This document shows positions 28,579-37,651 of a DNA stretch of 64,000 bases, piece by piece (within the stretch, counting starts at the first letter, position 1; the number at the start of each line of letters is the position of its first letter). Where the stretch lies: the NCBI RefSeq assembly GCF_035610345.1, contig NZ_CP141212.1, positions 625,976 to 689,975 of the forward strand, written 5' to 3'. Source of the stretch: Sinorhizobium meliloti. GTDB lineage: Bacteria > Pseudomonadota > Alphaproteobacteria > Rhizobiales > Rhizobiaceae. The notes under the pieces were generated by a model, which worked only from the letters and a program-made list of their open reading frames with translations, was not told where the DNA came from and ran no database searches. Both the position numbers and the translations under genes were made by a program.

Positions 28579-31104
28579 ATGTTCATCGACAGGATACTTG
28601 CCCGCTTCAAGATTCAGACGAAGGTTCTGCTCTTCATCCTGCCCTTCGTCGTCAGCATCTCGGCCGTCGGGATAACCGGACTCTATGCCTCCGGACTGCT
28701 GCAGGGCCGCATGGAGATTTCGAACAGCGTCCTCAAGACGCTGAGCGGCTTCAAGGACGTCTATGCGCAGATGAACAGCTTCCTGCAGCGGACGACCGAC
28801 GAAAGTCGCCGGATGCTCAAGGATGCAATCGTAACGCAGAAGGAAGTTCTGGCCGAAACTGCGGCGCAGGTTGCGGGCGGAAACGGCCAAGACGAGCTGG
28901 CTGCCGCCATTGCCGCGACCAGCGACATCGAGACGCGCATCGACGGGCTCTGGACATTGCATGAAGGCGAGCAGAAGCTCCGGGCCGAGACGAGGGCCGG
29001 TCTGGAGCGCCTGGCGGCCGAACAGGCGAAGATCAACGACGAGGCGAACCGGCTGCAATACGCGGTGCGCAAGGACGAGAATGCGGCGAAGACGATGCTG
29101 CGCAACGCCGAAAAACTCATGCGCGCCAGCCGCTTCTATGCCGAATTCGCGACCGAGGTGAGCGGGGCGATAACGGTCGAGGAGAAGCTCAAGGTCGCAG
29201 AGGGCCACTACCCGGCCATAGGCCGCACGCAACGGGATATCTTCGTGCTTTTGCCGAAGGGCGAGAAATCTCTTGCCGAAACCGTCAATTCTGCTTCCGG
29301 GACGATCGGCGCCCTTATCAAGGCGCCGCCCGGCCCTGAAACGCTCGCCGGCCTTTCCAAATATGTCGACCGTTTCCGCACCGCCAGTTTCCGATTGGAG
29401 GCAGCTTCGGTCGGCAAGATGCGCGAGGCGACGCAGATATTCAGCGAGCTCGATGGCAAGATCGCGGGCACCGAGTCGGTGCTGACCGCGACACGCAGGC
29501 TCTCCACATCGCTTACCGACATCCAGATCGCCGCCGCGGCATTTCTCGGGACGACGAGCGAGGAAAGCCGCAAGAAGCTTCTCGACAAGTTCCTTGCGGT
29601 CCAGTCCAACCTCACCACTCTGCGCGGCATCGCGAGCGGCATGAGCTTCTTCGATCAGGCCGCCGGCGCACTTCTGCCGATCATCGAGGGGATGAAGAAG
29701 GATGGCCTTGCGCTGGTCGAGATCTCGGATAAGCGCACTGTCGAATTCGAGGCCGCGGGCGCCGCGATCAACGAGATCTGGAGCGATCTCACCGGTTTTG
29801 CCGAGCAGCAGAAGGTCGCCGCCGGCAGCGAACGCGCGGAAGCCAATCAGATCTCCGTTGCGGCGACGATCACCGGCGTCGTGATCGCGCTTCTGGCAGG
29901 TATCGCGCTCACGCTCACGCTGAAAAAGCCGATCGGCCAGATCACGGCCGCCATGCGGCGGTTGGCGGACGGCGCGCTCGATACGTCGATCGACGGCGGC
30001 ACGCGCCGCGACGAGATCGGCGACATGGCGCGTGCTCTCGGCGTCTTCAAGGAAAATGCGCTCTCCAAGGTGCGCATCGAGGCGGAAAGCGCCGAAGAGC
30101 GTGCCCGCGCGGAAGCCGAGCGCAGCCGCAACGATGCGGAGAAGCGCGAGCTCGACAGGCAGATCGATCTTGCGGTGAGCGAGCTCGCAGCTGGACTCGG
30201 ACGCCTGGCCCAGGGAGACCTGTCGCGTCAGATCGAGGTGCCCTTCGCCGGCCGCCTCGAACAGTTGCGGCTGGACTTCAACGGATCGCTCGTCCGCCTT
30301 CAGGACACGCTGGCGCAGATTCGCGCCAATGCCCAGGCGATCCAGCAGGGTGGCGCCGACATGCATCGGTCCGCCGACGCGCTGTCGAAACGGACGGAGG
30401 CTCAGGCCGCCTCGCTCGAGGAGACGGCCGCGGCCGTCGACCAGATCACCGTGACGGTGCGCTCCTCGGCGGAGCGGGCGCACGAGGCGAACCAGGCCGT
30501 GTCTCATACGAAGCGGAGCGCCGACAGTTCGGCAACGGTCGTCACCAGCGCCGTCGCCGCCATGGGACGCATCGAGGCGGCCTCCCGTCAGATCGAGCAG
30601 ATCATCGAAGTGATCGACGATATCGCCTTCCAGACCAACCTTCTGGCGCTCAATGCCGGTATCGAAGCGGCGCGTGCCGGCGAGGCGGGCAAGGGCTTTG
30701 CCGTCGTCGCGCAGGAAGTACGCGAACTGGCGCAGCGCTCGGCCGAGGCGGCGCGAGAGATCAAGGGGCTGATCGACAAATCGACCGAAGAGGTGAGTTC
30801 CGGCTCACGTCTCGTCAAGGAAACGGGCGCGGTGCTCGCCTCGATCAGCGCCGAGATCGTCACGATCAGCCAGCATGTCGAGATGATCGCCACGGCCAGC
30901 CGCGATCAGGCTGCGGCCCTGAACGAGGTAAACGGTTCCGTCAACCAGATGGACCAGATGACGCAGCAGAACGCCTCGATGGTCGAGGAGGCGACCGGCA
31001 CCAGCCGGGCGCTCGCCAATCAGGCGGATACGCTGATGATGCTCGTCGAGCAGTTCCGACTCGAGCCGGCGGCCGCAGCCGACCACAGCTACCGGGCGGC
31101 CTAA
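28579..31104 (+). CDS. methyl-accepting chemotaxis protein with large periplasmic sensor
   Basis: An 841-residue transmembrane chemoreceptor. Helix 1 spans about residues 14-36 and helix 2 about 428-450, enclosing an unusually large (about 390-residue) all-helical periplasmic domain. HAMP follows at about 450-505 and a second HAMP-like unit near 535-580 ([20 protein letters not shown]). The signalling hairpin tip is [20 protein letters not shown], with adjacent [20 protein letters not shown]. It ends DHSYRAA without the CheR/CheB-tethering pentapeptide. ATG 28579 is preferred to GTG 28570 on spacing from CCAAGG. The ligand is unknown. Confidence 0.93.
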   Translation: MFIDRILARFKIQTKVLLFILPFVVSISAVGITGLYASGLLQGRMEISNSVLKTLSGFKDVYAQMNSFLQRTTDESRRMLKDAIVTQKEVLAETAAQVAGGNGQDELAAAIAATSDIETRIDGLWTLHEGEQKLRAETRAGLERLAAEQAKINDEANRLQYAVRKDENAAKTMLRNAEKLMRASRFYAEFATEVSGAITVEEKLKVAEGHYPAIGRTQRDIFVLLPKGEKSLAETVNSASGTIGALIKAPPGPETLAGLSKYVDRFRTASFRLEAASVGKMREATQIFSELDGKIAGTESVLTATRRLSTSLTDIQIAAAAFLGTTSEESRKKLLDKFLAVQSNLTTLRGIASGMSFFDQAAGALLPIIEGMKKDGLALVEISDKRTVEFEAAGAAINEIWSDLTGFAEQQKVAAGSERAEANQISVAATITGVVIALLAGIALTLTLKKPIGQITAAMRRLADGALDTSIDGGTRRDEIGDMARALGVFKENALSKVRIEAESAEERARAEAERSRNDAEKRELDRQIDLAVSELAAGLGRLAQGDLSRQIEVPFAGRLEQLRLDFNGSLVRLQDTLAQIRANAQAIQQGGADMHRSADALSKRTEAQAASLEETAAAVDQITVTVRSSAERAHEANQAVSHTKRSADSSATVVTSAVAAMGRIEAASRQIEQIIEVIDDIAFQTNLLALNAGIEAARAGEAGKGFAVVAQEVRELAQRSAEAAREIKGLIDKSTEEVSSGSRLVKETGAVLASISAEIVTISQHVEMIATASRDQAAALNEVNGSVNQMDQMTQQNASMVEEATGTSRALANQADTLMMLVEQFRLEPAAAADHSYRAA

Positions 31105-31126
31105 CCGGGTTTAAACGCTTCGAAGG

Positions 31127-31153
31127 GCGCCGCGCATCCCGGATGCGCGGCGC
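31127..31153 (+). terminator. intrinsic terminator of the chemoreceptor gene
   Basis: GCGCCGCGCAT (31127-31137) and ATGCGCGGCGC (31143-31153) form a perfect 11-bp stem with a 5-nt loop, followed by TTTCATTT. It begins 22 bp after the stop and ends 2 bp before the stop of the small minus-strand gene, so it may serve both. Confidence 0.85.
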
Positions 31154-31155
31154 TT

Positions 31156-31362
31156 TCATTTGGCGCCGCCGGCGCAGGAAACAGTAAAGCTGCCGCCGCA
31201 ACCATCGCTTGTCTCCGCCGGTTGCCGCTTGCGGAACACTGCCGCAAGCAGGCGTTTCGCGAAGCGCGGCCGGCGGCTCTGCGGCGGGGGTTCGAACCTC
31301 TCGTCCCAGGGACGGTTCCTCGAAGCCATATCGAACAGCAGTGCCATTGCCATCATATCCAT
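31156..31362 (-). CDS. small basic protein divergent from LysR
   Basis: A 68-residue ORF, MDMMAMALLFDMASRNRPWD, with a short hydrophobic start, a proline- and arginine-rich middle and a cysteine near the C-terminus. On the minus strand AAGGAG lies 7 bp before the ATG, a textbook ribosome site. It is divergently paired with a LysR gene 89 bp away, the usual arrangement for a LysR target. I recognise no domain. The coding call rests on the ribosome site, spacing and terminator placement. Confidence 0.5.
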   Translation of the reverse strand: MDMMAMALLFDMASRNRPWDERFEPPPQSRRPRFAKRLLAAVFRKRQPAETSDGCGGSFTVSCAGGAK

Positions 31363-31451
31363 GGTGATGCTCCTTCAGTCTTGGGCATCCCCTTTTTTAT
31401 GCATCCGGAATTGTTTTACATACAGCCGATTTACCCATATGTTTTTCAGCT

Positions 31452-32327
31452 ATGAAAAACACCGACTGGGACATATACCGCTGCTTCGTCACGGTGGCGC
31501 GTACCGGCGGGTTGACCGGGGCGGCGCAGGCGACGGGGCTCAGCCCCGCGACGGTCGGCCGCCGGATGCTGGAGCTCGAGGAGCGCACCGGCCGCTCGCT
31601 CTTCATCCGCAGCCAGACCGGCTACACGCTGACGGGAGACGGCCGCTTTCTCTTCGAACAGCTGCAGGAAATGGAGGCGGCGGCCCGCAAGGTCGAAAGC
31701 TGGCAGAAGGAGGGCGAGGGGGCGACCGTTGTCCGCATCGCGGCCGGTACATGGGTCTCCTGGCTGATCGCCGAGAATTTTCCCGCCATTTGCACGGAAA
31801 GGGACGCTTTCGGCCTTTCTCTGACGATCGGCGAGGCGCGAGCGAATCTGGCCTATCGCGAAAGCGATGTCGGCATCCGCGCCTTCGAACCGGAGGAAAG
31901 CTATCTTGCGGCGCGGCCGGTGGGGGAAGTCGCCTATGCCGCCTACCGGCAGAAGAACACGCCGGGCGGAGTGGACCGCTGGGTCGCAGTCGCCGAAGAG
32001 GATGCAATATCGGCCTATCTGAGATGGCCGCACGAGCATGCGTCGGGCCGGATCGTTGCAACCGTCACACGGCCTCGCTCATTGCTCGATCTCGCGCGAG
32101 CCGGCGCGGGACGGGCGGTGCTGCCCTGTTTCGTCGGCGATCTCGATCCCTTGCTCGAGCGGGTGGGAGACGAGATCGAGCCGCTCAGACACCGGCAGTG
32201 GATCGTCATGAACAACGAGGATCGCTACAGGCGGGACATCCGAACCGTCGTAGACCGGATGACACGTTTCCTGCGCAGCCATACTGACCTTTTTGCCGGC
32301 AGGCGCCCGCCGCGCAATTCGGCATGA
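31452..32327 (+). CDS. LysR-family transcriptional regulator
   Basis: A 291-residue LysR protein. The winged HTH is WDIYRCFVTVARTGGLTGAA plus QATGLSPATVGRRMLELEER (residues 6-45), followed by the substrate-binding domain from about 90. It has the usual family length. Its 89-bp upstream region, shared with the small divergent gene, is AT-rich and includes TTTACATACAGCCGATTTA, a candidate T-N11-A box. The effector is unknown. Confidence 0.88.
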   Translation: MKNTDWDIYRCFVTVARTGGLTGAAQATGLSPATVGRRMLELEERTGRSLFIRSQTGYTLTGDGRFLFEQLQEMEAAARKVESWQKEGEGATVVRIAAGTWVSWLIAENFPAICTERDAFGLSLTIGEARANLAYRESDVGIRAFEPEESYLAARPVGEVAYAAYRQKNTPGGVDRWVAVAEEDAISAYLRWPHEHASGRIVATVTRPRSLLDLARAGAGRAVLPCFVGDLDPLLERVGDEIEPLRHRQWIVMNNEDRYRRDIRTVVDRMTRFLRSHTDLFAGRRPPRNSA

Positions 32328-32391
32328 GATGCCGCTCCTCGTCCTGGCCGATGGAGCCAATGCGAAAAACGCAGCCCCTATCTGCATATAA

Positions 32392-32523
32392 CCGGATAAC
32401 TGTGCTCTGATTCCTTTGACTTGGCTCGATCTCCGGCAACCTCCGGAATGTCACGCTGCACCTCCCGAGCTCACCACGAAGGACGTGCTCGACAAGCTCA
32501 AGTTGAAGCCGGTCGTGCAGTAG
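32392..32523 (+). pseudogene. possible 3' remnant of a gene at the island edge
   Basis: An open frame of about 43 codons with no start ends in PPELTTKDVLDKLKLKPVVQ and a TAG at 32521-32523, 8 bp before the convergent deoB stop. The tail reads like a natural protein C-terminus rather than random sequence, yet there is no upstream coding region. It could be the scar of a gene cut when the nucleoside module inserted. I cannot name the parent family. Confidence 0.25.
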
Positions 32524-32531
32524 GTCTCGTG

Positions 32532-33767
32532 TCACGCACGGAGGTCGCTTTCCCCTTTCCAATCAAAACTCGTGCCGTGGGCGGTCGCTGCTACTCCAAG
32601 GTGGGTCCCGATCGTCGCCGCGATATCCGAGAAGCGCCTGATGCCGATGCAACCGGGACGCAGGGCCGGACCGGCTACGAGGATCGGCGTTCGTTCCCTG
32701 GTATGGTCCGTCCCTCGCCACGTCGGATCGTTGCCGTGATCGGCGGTCAAGATGAGCAGGTCGCCTTCGCCGAGTTCGTTCAGGAGGTCGGGGACAAGGG
32801 CATCGAACGTTTCGAGAGCATGTGCATAGCCCGCCACGTCCCGGCGATGCCCATATTCACTGTCGAACTCGACGATATTCGAGAAGACCAGGCCTCCCGG
32901 CGGCAGCCCCCGGAAGGCCTGTATCGTTGCAAGCACCGTGCCTTCGATCCCATTCGCCTTTCGGGATTTCGAAATCCCACGGCCCGCAAAAATGTCGCTG
33001 ATCTTTCCGACACCGACCACCGCCCGGCGCGCATGAACAAGCCGGTCGAGCAGCGTTTCATCGAATGGCGGCATGGAAAAGTCTCGACGGTTCGGGCTTC
33101 GTATGTAGGCACCTTCCGTCCCGACGAACGGTCGGGCAATGACCCGGCCCACCATCAGCGGATCGACCAAGCGCCGCGTCAATCGGCAGAGATCGTACAG
33201 CCGGTCCAGCCCGAAAGTCGCTTCGTGGGCAGCAATCTGAATCACCGAGTCGGCCGAAGTGTAGAATATTGGCTTACCGCTCTCGACATGCTCTGCTCCT
33301 AGCTCCTGGATGATCTGCGTGCCTGATGCGTGCCTGTTTCCGATCACGCCGGACAGGCCGAAGCGCCTGGCAATCTCATCGATCAACTCCGGGGGGAACG
33401 TAGGCACCCGATCGGGAAAATAGTGAAACTCCCCGTTGACCGGAGTTCCCGCAATCTCCCAATGACCTGATGTCGTGTCCTTGCCTTTCGAGCTCTCGAC
33501 GCCCACGCCCCATGCTCCGCGAGCCGGTTCGCTCGAGACTTCGCCGCAAGTGGCAAGTTGCATTGCTTTGAACAGCCCTAACCCGGCCAGATTGGGCAGC
33601 ATAAGGGGGCCCTGACGAATGCCGGCGAGATCGGCTCTGCCATGGCTCGCCTCCTCGACGATGTGGCCGAGCGTGTTGGAGCCTTCGTCGCCGTAACGGT
33701 CCGCGTCAGTTGCGCCACCAATACCCAGCGAATCCAGGACGATCAGAACTGCTCTTTGCTGTCCCAT
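32532..33767 (-). CDS. deoB: phosphopentomutase
   Basis: A 411-residue alkaline-phosphatase-superfamily mutase that converts ribose (or deoxyribose) 1-phosphate to the 5-phosphate. Metal-binding motifs: RAVLIVLDSLGIGGATDADR at the N-terminus, GKDTTSGHWEIAGTP with the phosphorylated Thr, and the C-terminal LTADHGNDPTWRGTDHTRER. Length matches DeoB. It is the last gene of the nucleoside operon, 5 bp after the regulator gene, and follows the phosphorylase in pathway order. Confidence 0.94.
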   Translation of the reverse strand: MGQQRAVLIVLDSLGIGGATDADRYGDEGSNTLGHIVEEASHGRADLAGIRQGPLMLPNLAGLGLFKAMQLATCGEVSSEPARGAWGVGVESSKGKDTTSGHWEIAGTPVNGEFHYFPDRVPTFPPELIDEIARRFGLSGVIGNRHASGTQIIQELGAEHVESGKPIFYTSADSVIQIAAHEATFGLDRLYDLCRLTRRLVDPLMVGRVIARPFVGTEGAYIRSPNRRDFSMPPFDETLLDRLVHARRAVVGVGKISDIFAGRGISKSRKANGIEGTVLATIQAFRGLPPGGLVFSNIVEFDSEYGHRRDVAGYAHALETFDALVPDLLNELGEGDLLILTADHGNDPTWRGTDHTRERTPILVAGPALRPGCIGIRRFSDIAATIGTHLGVAATAHGTSFDWKGESDLRA

Positions 33768-33772
33768 TGAGC

Positions 33773-34744
33773 TCAGCCTTGATTGCCGACGAGAACCTGC
33801 CGCGCGAGATGCTCGTCGATGATAAGCTCATTGACGTGTCCGCTCCGCAGTACGCCGAGTGTCGCTTCGGTCTTTGTCTCCCCGCACACGACGGCAATCA
33901 CCCGGCGGCCCGAAACCTCGATCGGAGAGATCCCGACGGCCTTGTCGCCGAGTTCAAGTTCGGACAATTGTCCATCTATGTTGAAGAAGCGGCCCATCAG
34001 ATCGCCGACCGCATCCGTGCGCACGAGTTCGTCGTACTCGGCTTCGGTGATGACTTGATTCGCGAACAAATGGTCCTCTCTCCCAAGCGAGCCTATGCCG
34101 ACGACGAACAGATCCGATGCCCGTGCCTTTTCCATCAGTTGCTGAACGCTCGGCTGGGACAGGAAAACGGATTTTTCTTCGACGCTGCTGGCCAGGTAAG
34201 GCACCGGGAGGAAGTATACGTCGCCACGTATCTTCCTGGTAAGCAACTGGATTGGATCCATTCTATTCGCCGCCAGCGAACGCGTCAGAGATCCGGTAAT
34301 CGACACCGCTTCCAAATTCGGGCGCTCGACACTAGCCATCTCGGCAAAGCTGGCAGCCAGAGTCCGGCCCAATCCGATTCCCACCCGTTTGATCGCCTCG
34401 TCTGACAGCACCGATGCGAGGTAAGCCGCTGCAATCTTGCTGACCGGCGGAAGAACGTCCTCGAAGCGATGCGATGCGGAAGCATCGACAGGTACGACGA
34501 TGCAGTTGCCAAGCCCGAACACATCGCTTAGCTCCACTTCAAGTTCGATACACTCGCTTGGCCGCTTGTTGATCGAGACGTGAACGATGCGATCCCGCTG
34601 CGCCTCGGCGATCAATCGAGCTACGCTGGGTTGGGATATCTTCAGCGCTTTAGCGATTTCCGACTGGCTTCTCCCCCTGATGAAATACAGCCAAGCCGCC
34701 TTTACCACGATGTATTGGTGCCAATCTCCAGATGCATCTTTCAT
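33773..34744 (-). CDS. SorC/DeoR-type sugar-binding transcriptional regulator
   Basis: A 323-residue SorC-family protein. The HTH is in YFIRGRSQSEIAKALKISQP followed by SVARLIAEAQRDRIV (residues 21-55). The C-terminal sugar-phosphate-sensing domain holds GIGLGRTLAASFAEM and FVVGIGSLGREDHLFANQVI. The Bacillus subtilis deoxyribonucleoside regulator DeoR belongs to this family and senses deoxyribose 5-phosphate, so ribose or deoxyribose phosphate is a likely effector here. It is encoded inside the operon between the phosphorylase and deoB genes, 48 bp after the former. Confidence 0.88.
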   Translation of the reverse strand: MKDASGDWHQYIVVKAAWLYFIRGRSQSEIAKALKISQPSVARLIAEAQRDRIVHVSINKRPSECIELEVELSDVFGLGNCIVVPVDASASHRFEDVLPPVSKIAAAYLASVLSDEAIKRVGIGLGRTLAASFAEMASVERPNLEAVSITGSLTRSLAANRMDPIQLLTRKIRGDVYFLPVPYLASSVEEKSVFLSQPSVQQLMEKARASDLFVVGIGSLGREDHLFANQVITEAEYDELVRTDAVGDLMGRFFNIDGQLSELELGDKAVGISPIEVSGRRVIAVVCGETKTEATLGVLRSGHVNELIIDEHLARQVLVGNQG

Positions 34745-34792
34745 CGTATCGGCCTCCCTGACCAGGCCAATATCGGCCGAGGAAGCTCCGGA

Positions 34793-35590
34793 CTACAAAC
34801 GACGCAGAAAGCCACGGATGAGCTTCTCGAGCTTCGTTGCGCCAAGCGGTGCCATGGCTTTCGTGTGCTCGTGGCTGATTTGTTCATAACCGAGACCCGC
34901 AGCCATGTTGGTGACGACCGATACTCCACAGGCCTTCATCCCGAGGAAGCGGGCCAGAATGACCTCAGGAACCGTCGACATGCCGACGGCGTCTGCACCC
35001 AAAATCTTCAGAGCGCGGATCTCTGCAGGCGTCTCGAAGTTCGGGCCGGAGTACCAGGCATAGGCTCCTTCCTTCAGAGTGATGCCTTCCTTGGCCGCGA
35101 CTTCCATCAATATCGTGCGGGTTGCAGGGTCGTAAGCATCGACCAGGTTGACGAAGCGACTGTCGGTCGGCTCGCCGATCAGCGGACTGCGTCCCGAGAA
35201 GTTGATGTGATCGGCAATGAGCATGAGCTCGCCCGGCGGAATGTCGCTTCGGAACGAACCGCATGCATTGGTCGCGAAGAGCTGGTTCGCTCCCAGGGCG
35301 GCGAGAACCTCGAGTGGTACGCGCATCGCATCTGCCTGGCCTTTCTCGTAAAAATGCGCCCGCCCGCCGAGGACGGCAACGTCGACACCCTCGAGCTTGC
35401 CTAAAACAAGCTTCGCCGCATGACCGGACACTCCGGCCTGCGGAAAGCCGGGCAGATCGTCGTAGTTTATGGATATGCCGTCGACCGCTTCGGTCAGATG
35501 TCCCAACCCCGAGCCGAGAATAAAACCAATTCTGGCTTTGGGCTTGCCGAGCCGCGCATTTATAACTTTCAAAGATTCCTGTGTGCTCAT
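34793..35590 (-). CDS. purine nucleoside phosphorylase (trimeric type)
   Basis: A 265-residue enzyme splitting purine nucleosides with phosphate to base and ribose 1-phosphate. Motifs: ILGSGLGHL, SGHAAKLVLG, LGGRAHFYEKG, ATNACGSFRSDIPPGELMLI and YSGPNFETPAEIRAL. Glu186 and Asn228 (VVTNMAAG) correspond to the residues that bind 6-oxopurines in trimeric enzymes, suggesting inosine and guanosine rather than adenosine as substrates. ATG 35590 gives the family length; it starts 1 bp after the permease stop. The ribose 1-phosphate would go to DeoB. Symbol punA or deoD-like; left blank. Confidence 0.92.
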   Translation of the reverse strand: MSTQESLKVINARLGKPKARIGFILGSGLGHLTEAVDGISINYDDLPGFPQAGVSGHAAKLVLGKLEGVDVAVLGGRAHFYEKGQADAMRVPLEVLAALGANQLFATNACGSFRSDIPPGELMLIADHINFSGRSPLIGEPTDSRFVNLVDAYDPATRTILMEVAAKEGITLKEGAYAWYSGPNFETPAEIRALKILGADAVGMSTVPEVILARFLGMKACGVSVVTNMAAGLGYEQISHEHTKAMAPLGATKLEKLIRGFLRRL

Positions 35591-35591
35591 T

Positions 35592-36551
35592 CTAGCGTTC
35601 CTTCGCATACGGTATTCCGCCTGCCGCAGGCGGTGTTGCTCTGCCGACGAACCCTGCAAGAATTACGACGGTCAGGATGTAGGGCAGCGAGCTTTCCAGG
35701 AACTCGACCACGGTTGCGAGCTCACGGCTTTCGAAACGGAGGTTTCCATGCAATTGGTAGCCGGCGGCTTCGACGAAGCCGAAAAGCAGGCACGCACCCA
35801 GAGCTGGATAGGGACGCCATTTTGCAAAGATCAGCGCCGCGAGCGCGATGAAACCTCGGTTCGCCGTCATGCCGTCGGTGTATCCGGCCGCTTGGGCCGT
35901 AGCGAGATACGCGCCGGCAACCCCGCACAGCACGCCGGCAATCAATGCTGCCGAGTAACGAAGTCGAGAAACGCTGATACCGGCAGTGTCCACGGCGTTA
36001 GGGGCTTCACCAACGGCTCTTAGCCGCAAACCGTAACGCGTTCGGTACAAGATCAACCAGGTCAGCGGGACGAGCAGCAGAGTCAGGTATACGATCACGC
36101 TGTGACCCGAGATCACCTGCTGGTAGAAAGTGCCTAATTCGCTGTGGAAGGGGAGTTGTATTCCCAGGAGGCGTTGGTCGGCACTGAGGCCGGGAGTCTG
36201 GCCGCCCGTTCCGAACATCGTCTGGCTCAGCAGAAACGCCGTTCCGAGTGCCAGCATATTGATGGCAGCCCCGGAAATAAGCTGATTGCCGCGGAGGCTG
36301 ATCGATGCGAACCCGTGAATGAGACCAAGCGCCGAAGACGCGGCCACGGCTGCAAGCAGGGCGACCCAAACGTTGCCGACGATAGCCGCAGTGGCCGCGG
36401 AGGCAAAGGCCGCAATGAGCATCTTCCCGTCGAGGCCGATGTCGATAATCCCCGACCGTTCGGAATAGAGGCCTGCCAAGCAGGCCAGCAACACTGGCGT
36501 TGCCACCCGCAGCGTAGCGCCGAGGATTTGAATGAGAATGTCGAGGTCCAT
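35592..36551 (-). CDS. nucleoside ABC transporter permease 2
   Basis: A 319-residue BPD_transp_2 permease with about eight to ten hydrophobic helices, starting MDLDILIQILGATLRVATPV and containing GLYSERSGIIDIGLDGKMLI, the diagnostic segment of the YufQ/NupC/BmpG group. ATG 36551 follows GAAAGG; an in-frame TTG at 36557 is less likely. It pairs with the upstream permease to form the channel of a BMP-type nucleoside importer. It starts 2 bp after the upstream stop. Confidence 0.9.
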   Translation of the reverse strand: MDLDILIQILGATLRVATPVLLACLAGLYSERSGIIDIGLDGKMLIAAFASAATAAIVGNVWVALLAAVAASSALGLIHGFASISLRGNQLISGAAINMLALGTAFLLSQTMFGTGGQTPGLSADQRLLGIQLPFHSELGTFYQQVISGHSVIVYLTLLLVPLTWLILYRTRYGLRLRAVGEAPNAVDTAGISVSRLRYSAALIAGVLCGVAGAYLATAQAAGYTDGMTANRGFIALAALIFAKWRPYPALGACLLFGFVEAAGYQLHGNLRFESRELATVVEFLESSLPYILTVVILAGFVGRATPPAAGGIPYAKER

Positions 36552-36553
36552 CG

Positions 36554-37651
36554 TCAAGCCTTTCGCGACAGTTGAGCAAAGGCAAAGATGCGGGCGAGGG
36601 GAATGCGGACCAGATTTTCCATCGCACCGACGAACAGAATGATCAAAGCCTGAATGACGACGATCATCTTTGCCGGTACCGCGGGCATCTCGAACGCCAG
36701 TTCCGCACCGCCTTGATAAAGTGCGCCGAACAACAGAGCGGCCAAGGCCACGCCCAAAGGGTGAGATCGTCCCATGAGGGCCACGGCAATCCCCGTGAAG
36801 CCGGCTCCCTCAACAAATCCAAGCACCAGCGAATGCTGCTGCCCGAGGACAGTGTTCGTCGCCATCAGCCCGGCAAGTCCGCCTGAGATCAGCATGACGA
36901 GCATCACGATGCGGAAACTGGATATTCCCGCATAATCCGCAGCTTTCTCGCTATGCCCGTAGGCTCTGACTTCGTAACCCAGGTGCGTACGCCATAACAG
37001 CAGCCAAACCACGGCACAGGCGAGGAGAGCGACGAAGAACATGACGTTGCTCTCCATTCTTTGTGTCTCAAGGCCGAACCAACCAATGACTTCGTCCAGC
37101 CGCGGCAGATGTGCGCCCTCACCGAAGGTACGTGACTGGGGTGCGGACGCCCCGATCGGCTTCAGGAGATTGCTAAGCAATGCGACCAAAAGACCTGCGG
37201 CGATGTAGTTGAACATAATCGTGGTGATGACGATGTGGCTGCCGCGACGAACCTGAAGGTAGGCGGGTATCGCCGCCCATGCCGCACCGAAGAGGAACGC
37301 GATAAGGATACCCAGAGGCAATACGAGGAGCCAGTGGGTCTCACCCAACCCCAAGCCCACGAGCGCCGCCCCGATGCCCGCGAACAACGCTTGCCCTTCG
37401 CCGCCGATATTGAACTGGGCTGCGTGGAAAGCGATTGCCACGGCCAGGCCGGTGAACACGAAGTTCGTAAAGTAAAAGAGGGTGAAGCCGAGATTGTAGG
37501 TACTGCCGAAAGCCCCGGTTACCATGATCTGGACAGCCTTTACAGGGTCCTCTCCAATCGCCAGGACGACCAAACCGGATATGAAGAGCGCGAGGCAAAC
37601 GCTCAACAACGGAACCAAGAATCCGTCAGCCCACTTTGGAAGCGGTAGCAT
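36554..37651 (-). CDS. nucleoside ABC transporter permease 1
   Basis: A 365-residue membrane protein of the BPD_transp_2 class with an N-terminal helix (about 10-32) and about nine more. FTGLAVAIAFHAAQFNIGGE followed by GQALFAGIGAALVG is the diagnostic YufP/BmpF motif. It overlaps the ATPase gene by 26 bp and lies 2 bp before the next permease, so the three are translated together. Confidence 0.9.
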   Translation of the reverse strand: MLPLPKWADGFLVPLLSVCLALFISGLVVLAIGEDPVKAVQIMVTGAFGSTYNLGFTLFYFTNFVFTGLAVAIAFHAAQFNIGGEGQALFAGIGAALVGLGLGETHWLLVLPLGILIAFLFGAAWAAIPAYLQVRRGSHIVITTIMFNYIAAGLLVALLSNLLKPIGASAPQSRTFGEGAHLPRLDEVIGWFGLETQRMESNVMFFVALLACAVVWLLLWRTHLGYEVRAYGHSEKAADYAGISSFRIVMLVMLISGGLAGLMATNTVLGQQHSLVLGFVEGAGFTGIAVALMGRSHPLGVALAALLFGALYQGGAELAFEMPAVPAKMIVVIQALIILFVGAMENLVRIPLARIFAFAQLSRKA

